Source: Metabacillus idriensis | GTDB taxonomy: Bacteria; Bacillota; Bacilli; Bacillales; Bacillaceae | Length of the DNA: 64,000 nucleotides | Assembly: GCF_009674765.1 (NCBI RefSeq) | Contig: NZ_WKKF01000003.1 | Span: 186,001-250,000 of the forward strand | Reading direction: 5' to 3' | Part shown: positions 26,189 to 34,134 of the stretch, in pieces | Layout: each line of letters opens with the position of its first letter | Numbering within the stretch: the stretch's first letter is position 1 | Notes under the pieces: model-generated | Database searches by the model: none | Told to the model about the DNA's origin: nothing | The model's input: the letters and a program-made list of their open reading frames with translations, nothing else | Made by a program: the position numbers and the translations under genes

Positions 26189-26903
26189 AATCGTCATTGC
26201 GGATGATGAACGGTACAGCCGCGATGAATTAAAACATTTATTAAGTGAATTTTCATCGATCCAAATCATTGGAGAAGCAGATACAGGTGAAGCTGCCGTC
26301 ATGAAAACACTTCAGCTTCAGCCTGACGTCGTTTTTTTAGACGTTGAAATGCCCAAAATGAACGGCATGGAAGCGGCGAAATCACTGATGGAATTAAAGA
26401 AAGTCCCACTGATTGTGTTTGCAACAGCCTATCCTCAATTTGCGGCAGAAGCCTTCAGATACGAAGCAATCGATTATTTACTGAAGCCCTATGACGAAGA
26501 GCAGCTAAAGCAAACTGTGCAGAGAATGGAAAAATTGCTGATTCAGGCCAAGGGTTCAGAGAAAAGTATAATAACCGGGAAGCTTGCCGTAGAGGTTGAA
26601 GGAGAAATCATCTACCTAGAACCAAAGGATATATTATATATGTACCGCGATGATAAAGTTACTAAAATCATTACAAGGACAAAAAGCTTCGATACAAAAA
26701 CACCATTAAAAGACTTAGAATCCCGTTTAGGCCCATACTGTTTCTTTCGAATCCACAAAAGCTACCTTGTCAATTTGGATTATGTGGCAAAGCTCACTCC
26801 GTGGTTCAATGGGGCCTATCAGCTTGAACTGGAAGGAACCGAGGAGATGCTTTCTGTCAGCAGGAATTATGTGAAGTCGCTGCGGGAGCGGCTGGAGATA
26901 TAA
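26175..26903 (+). CDS. lytT: LytTR-family response regulator
   Basis: 242 residues. Receiver domain with phosphoacceptor Asp in VVFLDVEMPKMNG and a C-terminal LytTR DNA-binding domain (~138-240; PKDILYMYRDDKVTKI, FFRIHKSYLVNLDYVAKL, LSVSRNYVKSL). LytTR proteins bind pairs of ~9-bp direct repeats about two helical turns apart. The start at 26175 is behind GGAGG inside the end of lytS. A terminator separates it from the transporter downstream, whose upstream region carries three repeats spaced 21 bp. Confidence 0.94.
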   Translation: METIKIVIADDERYSRDELKHLLSEFSSIQIIGEADTGEAAVMKTLQLQPDVVFLDVEMPKMNGMEAAKSLMELKKVPLIVFATAYPQFAAEAFRYEAIDYLLKPYDEEQLKQTVQRMEKLLIQAKGSEKSIITGKLAVEVEGEIIYLEPKDILYMYRDDKVTKIITRTKSFDTKTPLKDLESRLGPYCFFRIHKSYLVNLDYVAKLTPWFNGAYQLELEGTEEMLSVSRNYVKSLRERLEI

Positions 26904-26910
26904 TGGTTTT

Positions 26911-26946
26911 TGAGAAAGCATGGAAAACGCCTGCTTTCTTTTTTTG
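26911..26946 (+). terminator. Terminator of lytST
   Basis: Stem AGAAAGCA / TGCTTTCT followed by seven T, just beyond the lytT stop. It uncouples lytST from the transporter gene. Confidence 0.85.
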
Positions 26947-26996
26947 CATCTAAATCCTTCTTTTCGGCATCTTACCCCTCTATTTCTGCATCTTGT
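26943..26996. promoter_or_regulatory. Three direct repeats spaced 21 bp, likely LytT binding sites
   Basis: GCATCT occurs at 26946, 26967 and 26988, each preceded by a T-rich triplet (TTT, TCG, TCT). The period is exactly 21 bp, two DNA turns, as expected for LytTR regulators. The array ends ~33 bp before a TATACT box (27029-27034) in front of the transporter gene, which has no good -35. Confidence 0.65.
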
Positions 26997-27036
26997 ACAC
27001 AAAACGTCCATAACTTCCTGTAGTCCTTTATACTTA

Positions 27037-27050
27037 TGTAAACGCATACA
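27037..27050 (+). promoter_or_regulatory. Near-consensus cre site before the CstA-family transporter
   Basis: TGTAAACGCATACA matches TGWAANCGNTNWCW at all but one fixed position. It lies directly after the putative -10 box, so CcpA would repress by blocking RNA polymerase. Confidence 0.5.
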
Positions 27051-27076
27051 TCATTAATTATTCAAGGAGGGTTCCT

Positions 27077-28528
27077 ATGTATACATTTCTAGCCGGTGTT
27101 GTCCTTTTAATTGTTGGTTATTTTACGTACGGTAAATTTGTTGAAAAAGTGTTCGGTGTAAACGAGGGCAGAACGACTCCTGCTTTTACTCATCAGGACG
27201 GTGTTGATTACCTGCCGATGAACACGAAGAAAAATTCATTGATTCAGCTGCTGAATATTGCTGGTGTCGGTCCGATCTTTGGCCCAATTATGGGAGCGCT
27301 TTATGGACCGGTTGCCTTCCTTTGGATTGTGCTCGGCTGTATTTTTGCAGGAGCCGTGCATGACTATTTAACAGGTATGATTTCTATCCGCAATCGCGGC
27401 GCTCATTTACCTGAGCTTGCCGGAAAGTTTTTAGGAAAAGTGATGAAGCATGTTGTAAACGCATTCGCGATTCTTTTGCTTTTATTAGTAGGAACCGTAT
27501 TTGTTACAGCACCAGCCGGCCTGCTTTACAGCTTAATGAACGGCTGGGCAACAATGGGACTTATCCTTGCAGCTATCTTTATTTACTATATCTTGGCGAC
27601 ATTGCTTCCTATCGATAAAATCATCGGAAGATTCTATCCGATCTTTGGCGCATTGCTTTTAATCAGTGCGATTGGTGTTGGCGGAGGTTTGGTCATTACA
27701 GGCGCTCCAATTCCGGAGCTTACGCTTGCAAATCTTCACCCTGATAATGTTCCAATCTTTCCATTGCTGTTCTTGACGATTTCCTGCGGGGCGCTGTCTG
27801 GCTTCCATGCTACGCAAACTCCGATTATCTCAAGAACGACTCAAAATGAAAAACAGGGACGCAAGATTTTCTACGGCATGATGATTGCTGAAGGTGTCAT
27901 TGCGATGATTTGGGCTGCTGCAGCAATGAGCTTATTTGACGGCGGCACAGGCTTGAACGCGCTGCTTGCAGAAGGCGGACCTGGCGCAGTAGTAAGTGAA
28001 GCTTCTACTCTTATGCTTGGAGCAATCGGAGGAACACTTGCCGTACTTGGCGTTATTATCCTGCCGATTACATCAGGAGACACGGCTTTCCGAAGTGCAC
28101 GTATGATTATTGCTGATTACTTCAATATTTCTCAAAAGAAAATGTCAAGCCGTTTATGGATTGCACTTCCATTGTTCGTCATCTCTTTTGCTCTGACAAA
28201 AATTGATTTCACGATTCTATGGAGATACTTCTCATGGGCAAACCAATCGACAGCCGTTATTGCGCTATGGGTTGGGGCTATGTACTTGTTCATCGCCAAG
28301 AAAAATTACTGGATTGCCATGATTCCGGGAATTTTCATGACGATGGTGACGGTGACTTACATCTTGAATGCACCAATCGGATTCGGATTATCAATGACAA
28401 CTTCCTACATTGGAGCAGCTATTGCTACGATTGCGGTAATCGTTACTTTCTATATCGCAGCTAAGAAAGCAAGAGCCAATAACCTTCCACTTGAAGATGA
28501 CGTTTCAGGCTGGAAGCAGGTATCATAA
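27077..28528 (+). CDS. cstA: CstA-family transporter (pyruvate or peptide uptake)
   Basis: 483 residues with about twelve or more TM helices. CstA family signatures: GPIFGPIMGALYGPVAFLWI, GAVHDYLTGMISIRNRGAHLPE and ALSGFHATQTPIISRTTQNE. E. coli members CstA and BtsT import pyruvate; BtsT is controlled by the LytS/LytT-type pair BtsS/BtsR. Here lytST lies upstream with LytTR-like sites between, so a pyruvate role under LytT control is likely (inferred). RBS AAGGAGG before ATG. Shorter than E. coli CstA (~700), typical for Bacillus homologues. Confidence 0.9.
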   Translation: MYTFLAGVVLLIVGYFTYGKFVEKVFGVNEGRTTPAFTHQDGVDYLPMNTKKNSLIQLLNIAGVGPIFGPIMGALYGPVAFLWIVLGCIFAGAVHDYLTGMISIRNRGAHLPELAGKFLGKVMKHVVNAFAILLLLLVGTVFVTAPAGLLYSLMNGWATMGLILAAIFIYYILATLLPIDKIIGRFYPIFGALLLISAIGVGGGLVITGAPIPELTLANLHPDNVPIFPLLFLTISCGALSGFHATQTPIISRTTQNEKQGRKIFYGMMIAEGVIAMIWAAAAMSLFDGGTGLNALLAEGGPGAVVSEASTLMLGAIGGTLAVLGVIILPITSGDTAFRSARMIIADYFNISQKKMSSRLWIALPLFVISFALTKIDFTILWRYFSWANQSTAVIALWVGAMYLFIAKKNYWIAMIPGIFMTMVTVTYILNAPIGFGLSMTTSYIGAAIATIAVIVTFYIAAKKARANNLPLEDDVSGWKQVS

Positions 28529-28677
28529 TGGGCTGCTGCAGTCCGAATTACCGGCAAACAGTTAATGAGGAAGAAGAAAAGGTAAATCGCAAGGGAACAG
28601 ATCGTGCTCCTTTGCTCTTAAAAATTGCAGGATGTTTAGTAATCGTAGGGGGCATAATTACTGTGATTCTGACGTAA
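28528..28677 (+). CDS. Small membrane protein coupled to the CstA-family transporter
   Basis: 49 residues whose ATG overlaps the transporter stop (TAATG), so translation is coupled. The N terminus is MGCCSPNYRQTVNEEEE, with a vicinal Cys pair, followed by one TM helix (LLLKIAGCLVIVGGIITVIL). E. coli CstA-type transporters are followed by the small YbdD/YjiX proteins, which differ in sequence. This may be an analogous accessory subunit. Its stop lies just before the shared terminator. Too short for many gene finders. Confidence 0.75.
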   Translation: MGCCSPNYRQTVNEEEEKVNRKGTDRAPLLLKIAGCLVIVGGIITVILT

Positions 28678-28711
28678 AAAAGCAGGAACCGATGACGGTT
28701 CCTGCTTTTTT
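28678..28711 (+). terminator. Terminator of cstA and the small membrane protein
   Basis: Stem AAAGCAGGAACCG / CGGTTCCTGCTTT followed by a T run, directly after the stop at 28677. Confidence 0.95.
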
Positions 28712-28717
28712 CAAGAG

Positions 28718-28869
28718 ATAAGAAAGGATAAAATTTTGCGCTTCGATGGCGAGCGGAATCGTCCAACTCCTCGGCCAGAACGGATCCGAAAGTATTGGCA
28801 AAAAGCGCCTTTTCTGGCGGATCCTTATCTGTCATGCCTGCGCTAAACGGGCGCTTGCGCTTTTCTTAT
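28718..28869. repeat. Dispersed MITE-like repeat, copy 2 (inverted relative to copy 1)
   Basis: 152 bp, near-identical in reverse complement to 6658-6810 and with the same termini (ATAAGAAAGG... and ...CGCTTTTCTTAT). Its last bases supply the stop codon of the TelA gene, so insertion may have trimmed or extended that protein's C terminus. Confidence 0.85.
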
Positions 28870-29915
28870 GCCTGAAGCTTCTGCTTTAGTTCGCTTTCTC
28901 TGGCCATGATCTCGGCTTCTGTTTCCTCGCGTTTGTTTTTTCCGTCCACATGGATTCTCATCGTTTCCTGTATGGAAGCCTGAAGGTTTTCTTGTATTTC
29001 TTTTAGTGTATCTAAATCAAACATGCTGCGCTTCGCTCCGCCAATAACCGCGGCCTGCTTTTGATAGAGTTCATTTGCAGGTTCAGAAATCTTCCTTCCA
29101 GCATCTGCCGCGCTCTTTTGTCTGATCAGAGTCAGTGCAATGGACACCTGATTCTTCCAAAGCGGAATGGCTGTTACGAGGGAGGATTGAATTTTTTCAG
29201 CCAGCTTTTGATTTGTTTTTTGAATCATGCGAATTTGAGGTGCGCTTTGAATTGTTATTTCCCTGCTGATTTTTAAGTCATACAGCCTCTGATCCAATTG
29301 ATCTGCAAATTGAAGAAGATCCTCCAATTCCTGCTGCTTCATTGGATCATTGGAACCTGAATTTGCATTTTTTAGTTCAGGGATTATTCTATTGTGCAGT
29401 TCTTCAAGCTTCATTTCTCCGGCTGCAATATAGACATTCAATGAGTGAAAATAATCTTTGTTATTGTCATAGAGCCTGTCGAGCATGACAATATCAGATA
29501 AAAGCATATTTTTGCTGCGCTCAAGTCTTACGCTGATTCTGTCAATCTGTGCCCCAGTTTTATTAAATCTGGAGAGGACTTCCTGAATGGATTTCTTTCG
29601 TTTCCCAAACAGACGCCCTAAAAATGAGGTTTCTTCCTGCTGTAAATCGTCAGGACGGACCTCATTCAGGTTTTTCATGAATTCGTCGAGGATTTCGCCA
29701 ACCTGCCCGATATCCTTTCGCTGCACCTGCTCAAGCATGACATTTGAGAAAGCTAGCAGCTTGGATTGCGCAGGCAGCCCGAATGATACCAATAGTGCAT
29801 GGTTTTTTGGGTTAATCTGTTTGGCCAGCTCGTATGCCCTGATTTTTTCCTCTTCAGAAAGCACGTCAATTAGCCGGGCTGTGTTTATTTGCTGAAATAA
29901 ATCAATCTCATTCAT
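28866..29915 (-). CDS. telA: TelA-like toxic anion resistance protein (YaaN family)
   Basis: 349 residues, almost entirely helical with long coiled coils, no signal peptide or TM segment. Matches the TelA/YaaN family in length and in blocks such as FLGRLFGKRKKSIQEVLSRF and WKNQVSIALTLIRQKSAADAG. Named for tellurite resistance, but the biochemical role is unknown. Overlaps the upstream xpaC-like gene by 4 bp, the xpaC-yaaN arrangement of B. subtilis. Its stop codon lies inside the end of a dispersed repeat. Confidence 0.9.
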   Translation of the reverse strand: MNEIDLFQQINTARLIDVLSEEEKIRAYELAKQINPKNHALLVSFGLPAQSKLLAFSNVMLEQVQRKDIGQVGEILDEFMKNLNEVRPDDLQQEETSFLGRLFGKRKKSIQEVLSRFNKTGAQIDRISVRLERSKNMLLSDIVMLDRLYDNNKDYFHSLNVYIAAGEMKLEELHNRIIPELKNANSGSNDPMKQQELEDLLQFADQLDQRLYDLKISREITIQSAPQIRMIQKTNQKLAEKIQSSLVTAIPLWKNQVSIALTLIRQKSAADAGRKISEPANELYQKQAAVIGGAKRSMFDLDTLKEIQENLQASIQETMRIHVDGKNKREETEAEIMARESELKQKLQA

Positions 29916-30571
29916 TTAAATTTCCGGCTCTCATCAAGATGTTTCGTGTCTTGATTTGTTTTAATGGAATGTTTGGCTACATCGATTTCAAGATTAAGCT
30001 CATCGACATCATCCTGTACCATGGAGTACAAATCCTGTTCAATCAGACGTGTCAAATCGTTTAATGTTTTTCTCGTTTCATTTAATGATTTCTCAAGCTC
30101 CCAATTCCTCTTAGGCTGGGAGGACAAGAAAACGTATTTCTCAGCGAGCAGCACAGCCGAATCCAAATGAGAAAAGAAAAATTTCTCCGCTTTGTAAAAA
30201 CGTCTCGGCTCTCTTATTGTTAAACTGTAGATTCTTCGGGCAACACGCACAAGCTCGATTCGCTCTTTTAAAGAAGGAAGATGGCGAATGGTTAAAAGCG
30301 TCTTCTGCAGGCGGGCCATCTTAGGCTTTACTTCCTCAAGCTGTTTTTTGATGTATTTATAATCTTTCCGGGTAAGAGAATTTTTCTTTAAAAACCTGGA
30401 GTTCATACTCACTGAAGCAATTGAATAAGCAGAGGCTCCTCCTGCGAGCGAATAAGCAGCTGCCGCTAATAAAGGCTGATCAAAACCGATTAAACTCACG
30501 GTCCCGACAGTCCCTGCAGCCGGTATGGCCGCAAGCATCCGGACACTGAATGCCACAAACGGATTCATCAT
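29912..30571 (-). CDS. xpaC: XpaC-like protein
   Basis: About 219 residues. Two hydrophobic segments near the N terminus (VRMLAAIPAAGTVGTVSLIG; PLLAAAAYSLAGGASAYSIA) precede a long charged helical region. The family was named for hydrolysis of 5-bromo-4-chloroindolyl phosphate, but its function is not established. It sits upstream of telA with a 4-bp overlap, as in B. subtilis. The ATG at 30571 follows AGGAG; an adjacent TTG is in frame. Confidence 0.85.
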   Translation of the reverse strand: MMNPFVAFSVRMLAAIPAAGTVGTVSLIGFDQPLLAAAAYSLAGGASAYSIASVSMNSRFLKKNSLTRKDYKYIKKQLEEVKPKMARLQKTLLTIRHLPSLKERIELVRVARRIYSLTIREPRRFYKAEKFFFSHLDSAVLLAEKYVFLSSQPKRNWELEKSLNETRKTLNDLTRLIEQDLYSMVQDDVDELNLEIDVAKHSIKTNQDTKHLDESRKFK

Positions 30572-30818
30572 CAATCGACTCCTAACATAAAGTCTCTATT
30601 TTAAATACGTATGTATATAGTAAGGGGTTTCAGTCCTGGCGGGATAAAAATGGAAAATAGTCCTTTATCATTAATATACAGCATTACTGCCGATTTTTCT
30701 ATTGGTCGGCAATAGTAGGAGGTGTAGGGCTTGAGGCTTAGAGAGGCGGGAGGATGATTTAATGCCTGCTCTGACCATTATCTCCTAATCTCACGAGGTG
30801 ACCATAGGTGTTCTCCAT
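30572..30818. other. Intergenic region with a short imperfect hairpin
   Basis: Between xpaC and the gas vesicle terminator. An imperfect inverted repeat TACTGCCGA / TCGGCAATAGTA around 30682-30717 is the only structure seen. The xpaC promoter probably lies here; no gene is visible. Confidence 0.4.
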
Positions 30819-30854
30819 AAAAAAACAGCCGGGCAAATGGCTCCCGGCTGTTTG
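30819..30854 (-). terminator. Terminator of the gas vesicle operon
   Basis: Stem AAACAGCCGGG / CCCGGCTGTTT followed on the minus strand by a T run, just beyond the gvpU stop. Confidence 0.95.
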
Positions 30855-30857
30855 TAT

Positions 30858-31271
30858 CTATTCTGATTTCTTGCTTGCTGGTCTCGCATCTGAAATTTTC
30901 CCGAGGAAAAATCCATTGATTTCACTTAATTTGCCTCTCCAGAGGATTTGTCCTTTGGAAGGGGTGGATTTGCTGTCGCCGACATACACTTTCGTGTTTT
31001 TCAAATGAATGAAATGGGCTTCAGCATCTCCGTTTGATTCAACGGATTCGCTTGCAAGGGATAACTGCTCGCTTAATTTCTGTGCGACTTCACTGCCATC
31101 TTCAAACGTTTCACTCAGTGCATCAAAGTATTCCTTAGCGGAAACCATTGTGCCTGAAATAACGGCACCGTTCACGTTTAACGTGATGTCCAGCGCAAAG
31201 CCGTGTTTATTTGAAGCCTGTACAAAGAATTCAAGTACACTGTCTTTTGATGAGGCTGTTGCTGTACTCAT
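30858..31271 (-). CDS. gvpU: Gas vesicle protein GvpU
   Basis: 137 residues, soluble. Matches P. megaterium GvpU from MSTATASSKDSVLEFFVQASNKHG through GDSKSTPSKGQILWRGKLSEINGFFLGKISD. GvpU is linked to clustering of gas vesicles and is found only in some bacillar clusters. ATG at 31271 lies ten bases after AAGGAGG; the GTG two codons earlier is too close. Last gene of the operon. Confidence 0.92.
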   Translation of the reverse strand: MSTATASSKDSVLEFFVQASNKHGFALDITLNVNGAVISGTMVSAKEYFDALSETFEDGSEVAQKLSEQLSLASESVESNGDAEAHFIHLKNTKVYVGDSKSTPSKGQILWRGKLSEINGFFLGKISDARPASKKSE

Positions 31272-31298
31272 CTCCACGTCTCCTCCTTCCTCTCTCAG

Positions 31299-32135
31299 TT
31301 AAGATGATGTGTCATCGTCGCTGCTTAGAGAAGTATCTTCTGATTCTTCTTCATCTTTTTCATTTTTTTCATCTTTTGCTTTTGCAGATTTTGAAGCCTT
31401 AGGCTTTCTTCCGCGTCCTGATTTTTTTTGCGGCTTTTTCACTTCGTCTTTGCCATCGTACATCATTTCTTCTTCTTCTTCTTCGTCTTCTTCAATTTCA
31501 TCTTCACTATCATCTTCGTCTTCATCTGATTCATCAGATTCAGCCTTTGATTTGCTTGTTTTTTTCTTGCTTGGTGTTTCTTCTTCCTCTTCGTCGTCCT
31601 CTTCATCATCTTCTTCTGTGCTGCTTTGGCCGCTTAATTTGTTCATTTTTTCCTCAAGCTGCTGAAGACGTTCTTGAAGAGTCTCGTTTTCTTGCTTTAA
31701 TGCTTCGAAATCTTCATTTGAATTTGAAGATGAAGTTTCTTCTTCTGATGAATGATTCACTGCTTCTTCTTGATCAGCATCTTCTGACTTTGTTTTGTCT
31801 TTTTTAAATAGATTAGTAGCTGATGATTTTAAGCTTGAAGCACCTTGGAATGATTTTTCCTTTGCTGCTTTTCCAAAGTCTGCAGCTTTGCTTTTTAATT
31901 CATCTGTATCAATACGGGCAAGCAGCTTCTTTCCGTTTTCTGGTGTAGCCAGATATCCAACTGTTGCTCCAAGGATACTTCCTGCAACTGTACGTTTGAT
32001 TGGTGCGCTTCTTCTTGAAGATTTTTCCTGAGTAGATTGCTCTTTATTTGAGTTCTCTTTGTTCGAGTTCGCGGCTTTCGTATTTTCCTTTTGATTTTCC
32101 ACCTGTGAGTTGTCTAATTTTGTTTGTTCTGCCAT
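31299..32135 (-). CDS. gvpT: Gas vesicle protein GvpT
   Basis: 278 residues. A hydrophilic N terminus, then a YtxH-like segment RRSAPIKRTVAGSILGATVGYLATPENGKKLL. A coiled stretch (ALKQENETLQERLQQLEEKMNKL) and an extremely acidic low-complexity C-terminal third with runs of Glu/Asp alternating with Lys-rich blocks follow. Same organisation and length as P. megaterium GvpT, a minor or accessory component. ATG at 32135 follows GGAGGG. Confidence 0.88.
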   Translation of the reverse strand: MAEQTKLDNSQVENQKENTKAANSNKENSNKEQSTQEKSSRRSAPIKRTVAGSILGATVGYLATPENGKKLLARIDTDELKSKAADFGKAAKEKSFQGASSLKSSATNLFKKDKTKSEDADQEEAVNHSSEEETSSSNSNEDFEALKQENETLQERLQQLEEKMNKLSGQSSTEEDDEEDDEEEEETPSKKKTSKSKAESDESDEDEDDSEDEIEEDEEEEEEMMYDGKDEVKKPQKKSGRGRKPKASKSAKAKDEKNEKDEEESEDTSLSSDDDTSS

Positions 32136-32149
32136 TGTAAATCCCTCCA

Positions 32150-32482
32150 TTATTTTAGTTGGTTAGCTGTATTTAAACGATTTGAGCCAAGCTGATTTTC
32201 AAGCAGCTCTAATCGTTCATTCAATTTCTTGTTTTCTTCTTCCAGTGCTTTTGTATTGTTATTCTCCGCTTTGGAGCTTAGATAAGGATCATTCTCCCAC
32301 CAGTCCATGCCGATTTCTTTTGCTTTATCAACAGAAGCGACTATGAGGCGGATTTTAATTGTCAGCAGTTCGACATCCGCAATTCCGACGGTAATATCGC
32401 CTGCGATGACGACCCCTTTATCCAAAATCTTTTCAAGTACATCTACAATTGAGCTCGATTGCCCAGTAGTTTGGACTGCCAT
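32150..32482 (-). CDS. gvpJ: Gas vesicle protein GvpJ (GvpA-like minor shell protein)
   Basis: 110 residues. GvpA-fold core SSSIVDVLEKILDKGVVIAGDITVGIADVELLTIKIRLIVASVDKAKEIGMDWW, as in GvpJ/GvpM-type proteins, followed by a polar coiled tail. GvpJ-type proteins help nucleate the vesicle or cap its cone ends. ATG at 32482 follows TTGGAGGG. Confidence 0.9.
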   Translation of the reverse strand: MAVQTTGQSSSIVDVLEKILDKGVVIAGDITVGIADVELLTIKIRLIVASVDKAKEIGMDWWENDPYLSSKAENNNTKALEEENKKLNERLELLENQLGSNRLNTANQLK

Positions 32483-32511
32483 TACATGTCCCTCCAAGTG
32501 GCCGCGTTAGG

Positions 32512-32796
32512 TTATAACAAGCTGCCTAAAGGACCGAGATCTATATTCAAATCTTCGGCGTCAAGGCCAAAGACTTCTTTCAACTCTTCCATTTTTTCTT
32601 CAAGGTTCATCAGGGCAACACCCAGATTTTCAATTTGCTCGTCCGTCAGCGTTCCACCCTCCACCCGCCGCATCGCATGACGTTCGACAATTTGCCGGAG
32701 AAGCTCAACGACTGTCAGGACTAGCTGCGCAAGTCCGTGTTCGGCATTGTCAGGATCAAGCTGGATTCTACCATTTGTTCCGCTTACCTGTTGCAT
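32512..32796 (-). CDS. gvpK: Gas vesicle protein GvpK
   Basis: 94 residues, helical, with the GvpK block NAEHGLAQLVLTVVELLRQIVERHAMRRVEGGTL. Assembly factor of gas vesicles. The ATG at 32796 follows GGGAGGAG and lies inside the 3' end of gvpS (29-bp overlap). Confidence 0.92.
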   Translation of the reverse strand: MQQVSGTNGRIQLDPDNAEHGLAQLVLTVVELLRQIVERHAMRRVEGGTLTDEQIENLGVALMNLEEKMEELKEVFGLDAEDLNIDLGPLGSLL

Positions 32797-33037
32797 CAAC
32801 TAACTCCTCCCTCTGCTTATCGAATTGATCAGATGTGACGGGCTTTCGGTTGCCTGCTTTCGATTGAACAAGTGTTTCAACGGAAGCAATTAAAACCCTT
32901 AGATCCAAATACACTAAATCCACACCAGCGATCGAAATGATTAAATCACCTTTGATGGCCACACCCTTATCGAGAATGACATCTAAAATATCAATAAGTG
33001 CTATATCCTTGTTTTCAACTGATTCTCTAAGAGACAT
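32768..33037 (-). CDS. gvpS: Gas vesicle protein GvpS (GvpA-like)
   Basis: 89 residues. GvpA-family core IALIDILDVILDKGVAIKGDLIISIAGVDLVYLDLRVLIASVETL followed by a charged tail. GvpS is the third GvpA-like minor protein of the bacillar cluster. RBS GAGGGAT before ATG; overlaps gvpK. Confidence 0.9.
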   Translation of the reverse strand: MSLRESVENKDIALIDILDVILDKGVAIKGDLIISIAGVDLVYLDLRVLIASVETLVQSKAGNRKPVTSDQFDKQREELVDATGKRNKW

Positions 33038-33055
33038 CTGTCAGATCCCTCACTT

Positions 33056-33865
33056 CTATGAAAAACTGGAGAAATGGTACGCTGGCCATGGGCCTGTAGC
33101 TTCGAATCTCCAGCCAGTGCCGCCAAGTTCCTGTTCAAACTGCTTCATTTCTTCCAGGAAGCTTTCCACATTGGGCATTGGAAGAAGAAACACGCTGTTC
33201 CAGGCCATGTTTTCTTTTAGACCTGTGACATCTTTACTCCAATTTTTCTTAATAGCTGCGTGAAGCGAATGCTCCTTCAGCTTTTCATGCACTTGTTCAC
33301 AAACTCGATTCTTTTCATTTTCAAGTTCATCTTCGATCAGCTTATCAATCTTCTTCTTTTCGAAAAATTGTCTTCCGCGGGGAAGTTCACTTATTTCTTT
33401 TTTCTTCGCTTCAATCGCTGCATTGTTTTCACTTACCTGCTTTTTCAGCTCATGATCATCTGAATAGATTTTCACATTCCATTCTTCATTTCCCTGTAGC
33501 TTAGAAAGGGTTTCTTCAATTCTTGATTGATTAGATTGAATGGTTTGCTGCAGGCTTTCTTCATTTTTATAAATCGTGCAAAACTTCAGCGGAATGATCG
33601 TAAAGCTCTTATAAAGGGCAGCAACCGTTTCATGATGATGGAACGCTTTTTCCTGCAGCCAATCCATATCACTGTCGATCTTGTCTTTAATGGCTTCTTC
33701 TGAATAATGATCAGAATCCAGTTTGCAAACAACTGCGGTGACATTGTCGATCGGAATGGTGTACAGCTTGCGTTCACCATCAAAGCCTGTGAAAGATGGA
33801 AACGATTGATGTGCTGCTGCTTCTTCCGTTGGAATCAATCCATATAAATAAATCAAATCGCCCAT
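33056..33865 (-). CDS. gvpL: Gas vesicle protein GvpL (GvpF/L family)
   Basis: 269 residues of the GvpF/GvpL family: N-terminal IYLYGLIPTEEA, middle KFCTIYKNEESLQQTIQ, and C-terminal WRFEATGPWPAYHFSSFS, the family end motif TGPWPPYxF. Acts in assembly, binding GvpA. Lys/Glu-rich helices occupy residues ~140-210. Confidence 0.92.
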   Translation of the reverse strand: MGDLIYLYGLIPTEEAAAHQSFPSFTGFDGERKLYTIPIDNVTAVVCKLDSDHYSEEAIKDKIDSDMDWLQEKAFHHHETVAALYKSFTIIPLKFCTIYKNEESLQQTIQSNQSRIEETLSKLQGNEEWNVKIYSDDHELKKQVSENNAAIEAKKKEISELPRGRQFFEKKKIDKLIEDELENEKNRVCEQVHEKLKEHSLHAAIKKNWSKDVTGLKENMAWNSVFLLPMPNVESFLEEMKQFEQELGGTGWRFEATGPWPAYHFSSFS

Positions 33866-33869
33866 CTGC

Positions 33870-34133
33870 TTATCCCTCGTCTCTTGGTTTCGTCAGCTTA
33901 TCCCACTCTCCCATTTCCCTGCGCTTGGCGATTTCATATCTCATCAAAAGCTCATCTTCTTTTTCTTGAAAAGCTTTCTCTGGAATCTCGCCGAGCTCAA
34001 ACATCATTTGGAGCTGGATCAATTTTTGCTGAATGGTTGGAAGATCATATAACTCTTTCTCTGCTTCTTCCTGGACCTTTTGCCCGATTTTAACTACGAG
34101 ATTCATTGGCGCGGTAACCAATTTATGAATCAT
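33870..34133 (-). CDS. gvpG: Gas vesicle protein GvpG
   Basis: 87 residues, helical and charged (MIHKLVTAPMNLVVKIGQKVQEEAEKELYDL...), the typical GvpG pattern with a hydrophobic N terminus and EFDLGEIPEKAFQ-like centre (ELGEIPEKAFQEKEDELL). Assembly factor between gvpF and gvpL. RBS GAGGAAAG before ATG. Confidence 0.9.
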   Translation of the reverse strand: MIHKLVTAPMNLVVKIGQKVQEEAEKELYDLPTIQQKLIQLQMMFELGEIPEKAFQEKEDELLMRYEIAKRREMGEWDKLTKPRDEG

Positions 34134-34134
34134 G

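Noticed and set aside
31440-31620. Repeat array resembling a tandem or CRISPR-like repeat
   Set aside because: Simple TTC/TCT codon repeats of the acidic GvpT tail; no spacers.
31309-31665. Long Ser-rich frame on the plus strand (SSSSSSSSSS...)
   Set aside because: It is the antisense shadow of the Glu/Asp-rich tail of gvpT (GAA/GAT repeats read as TCT/TTC); no RBS.
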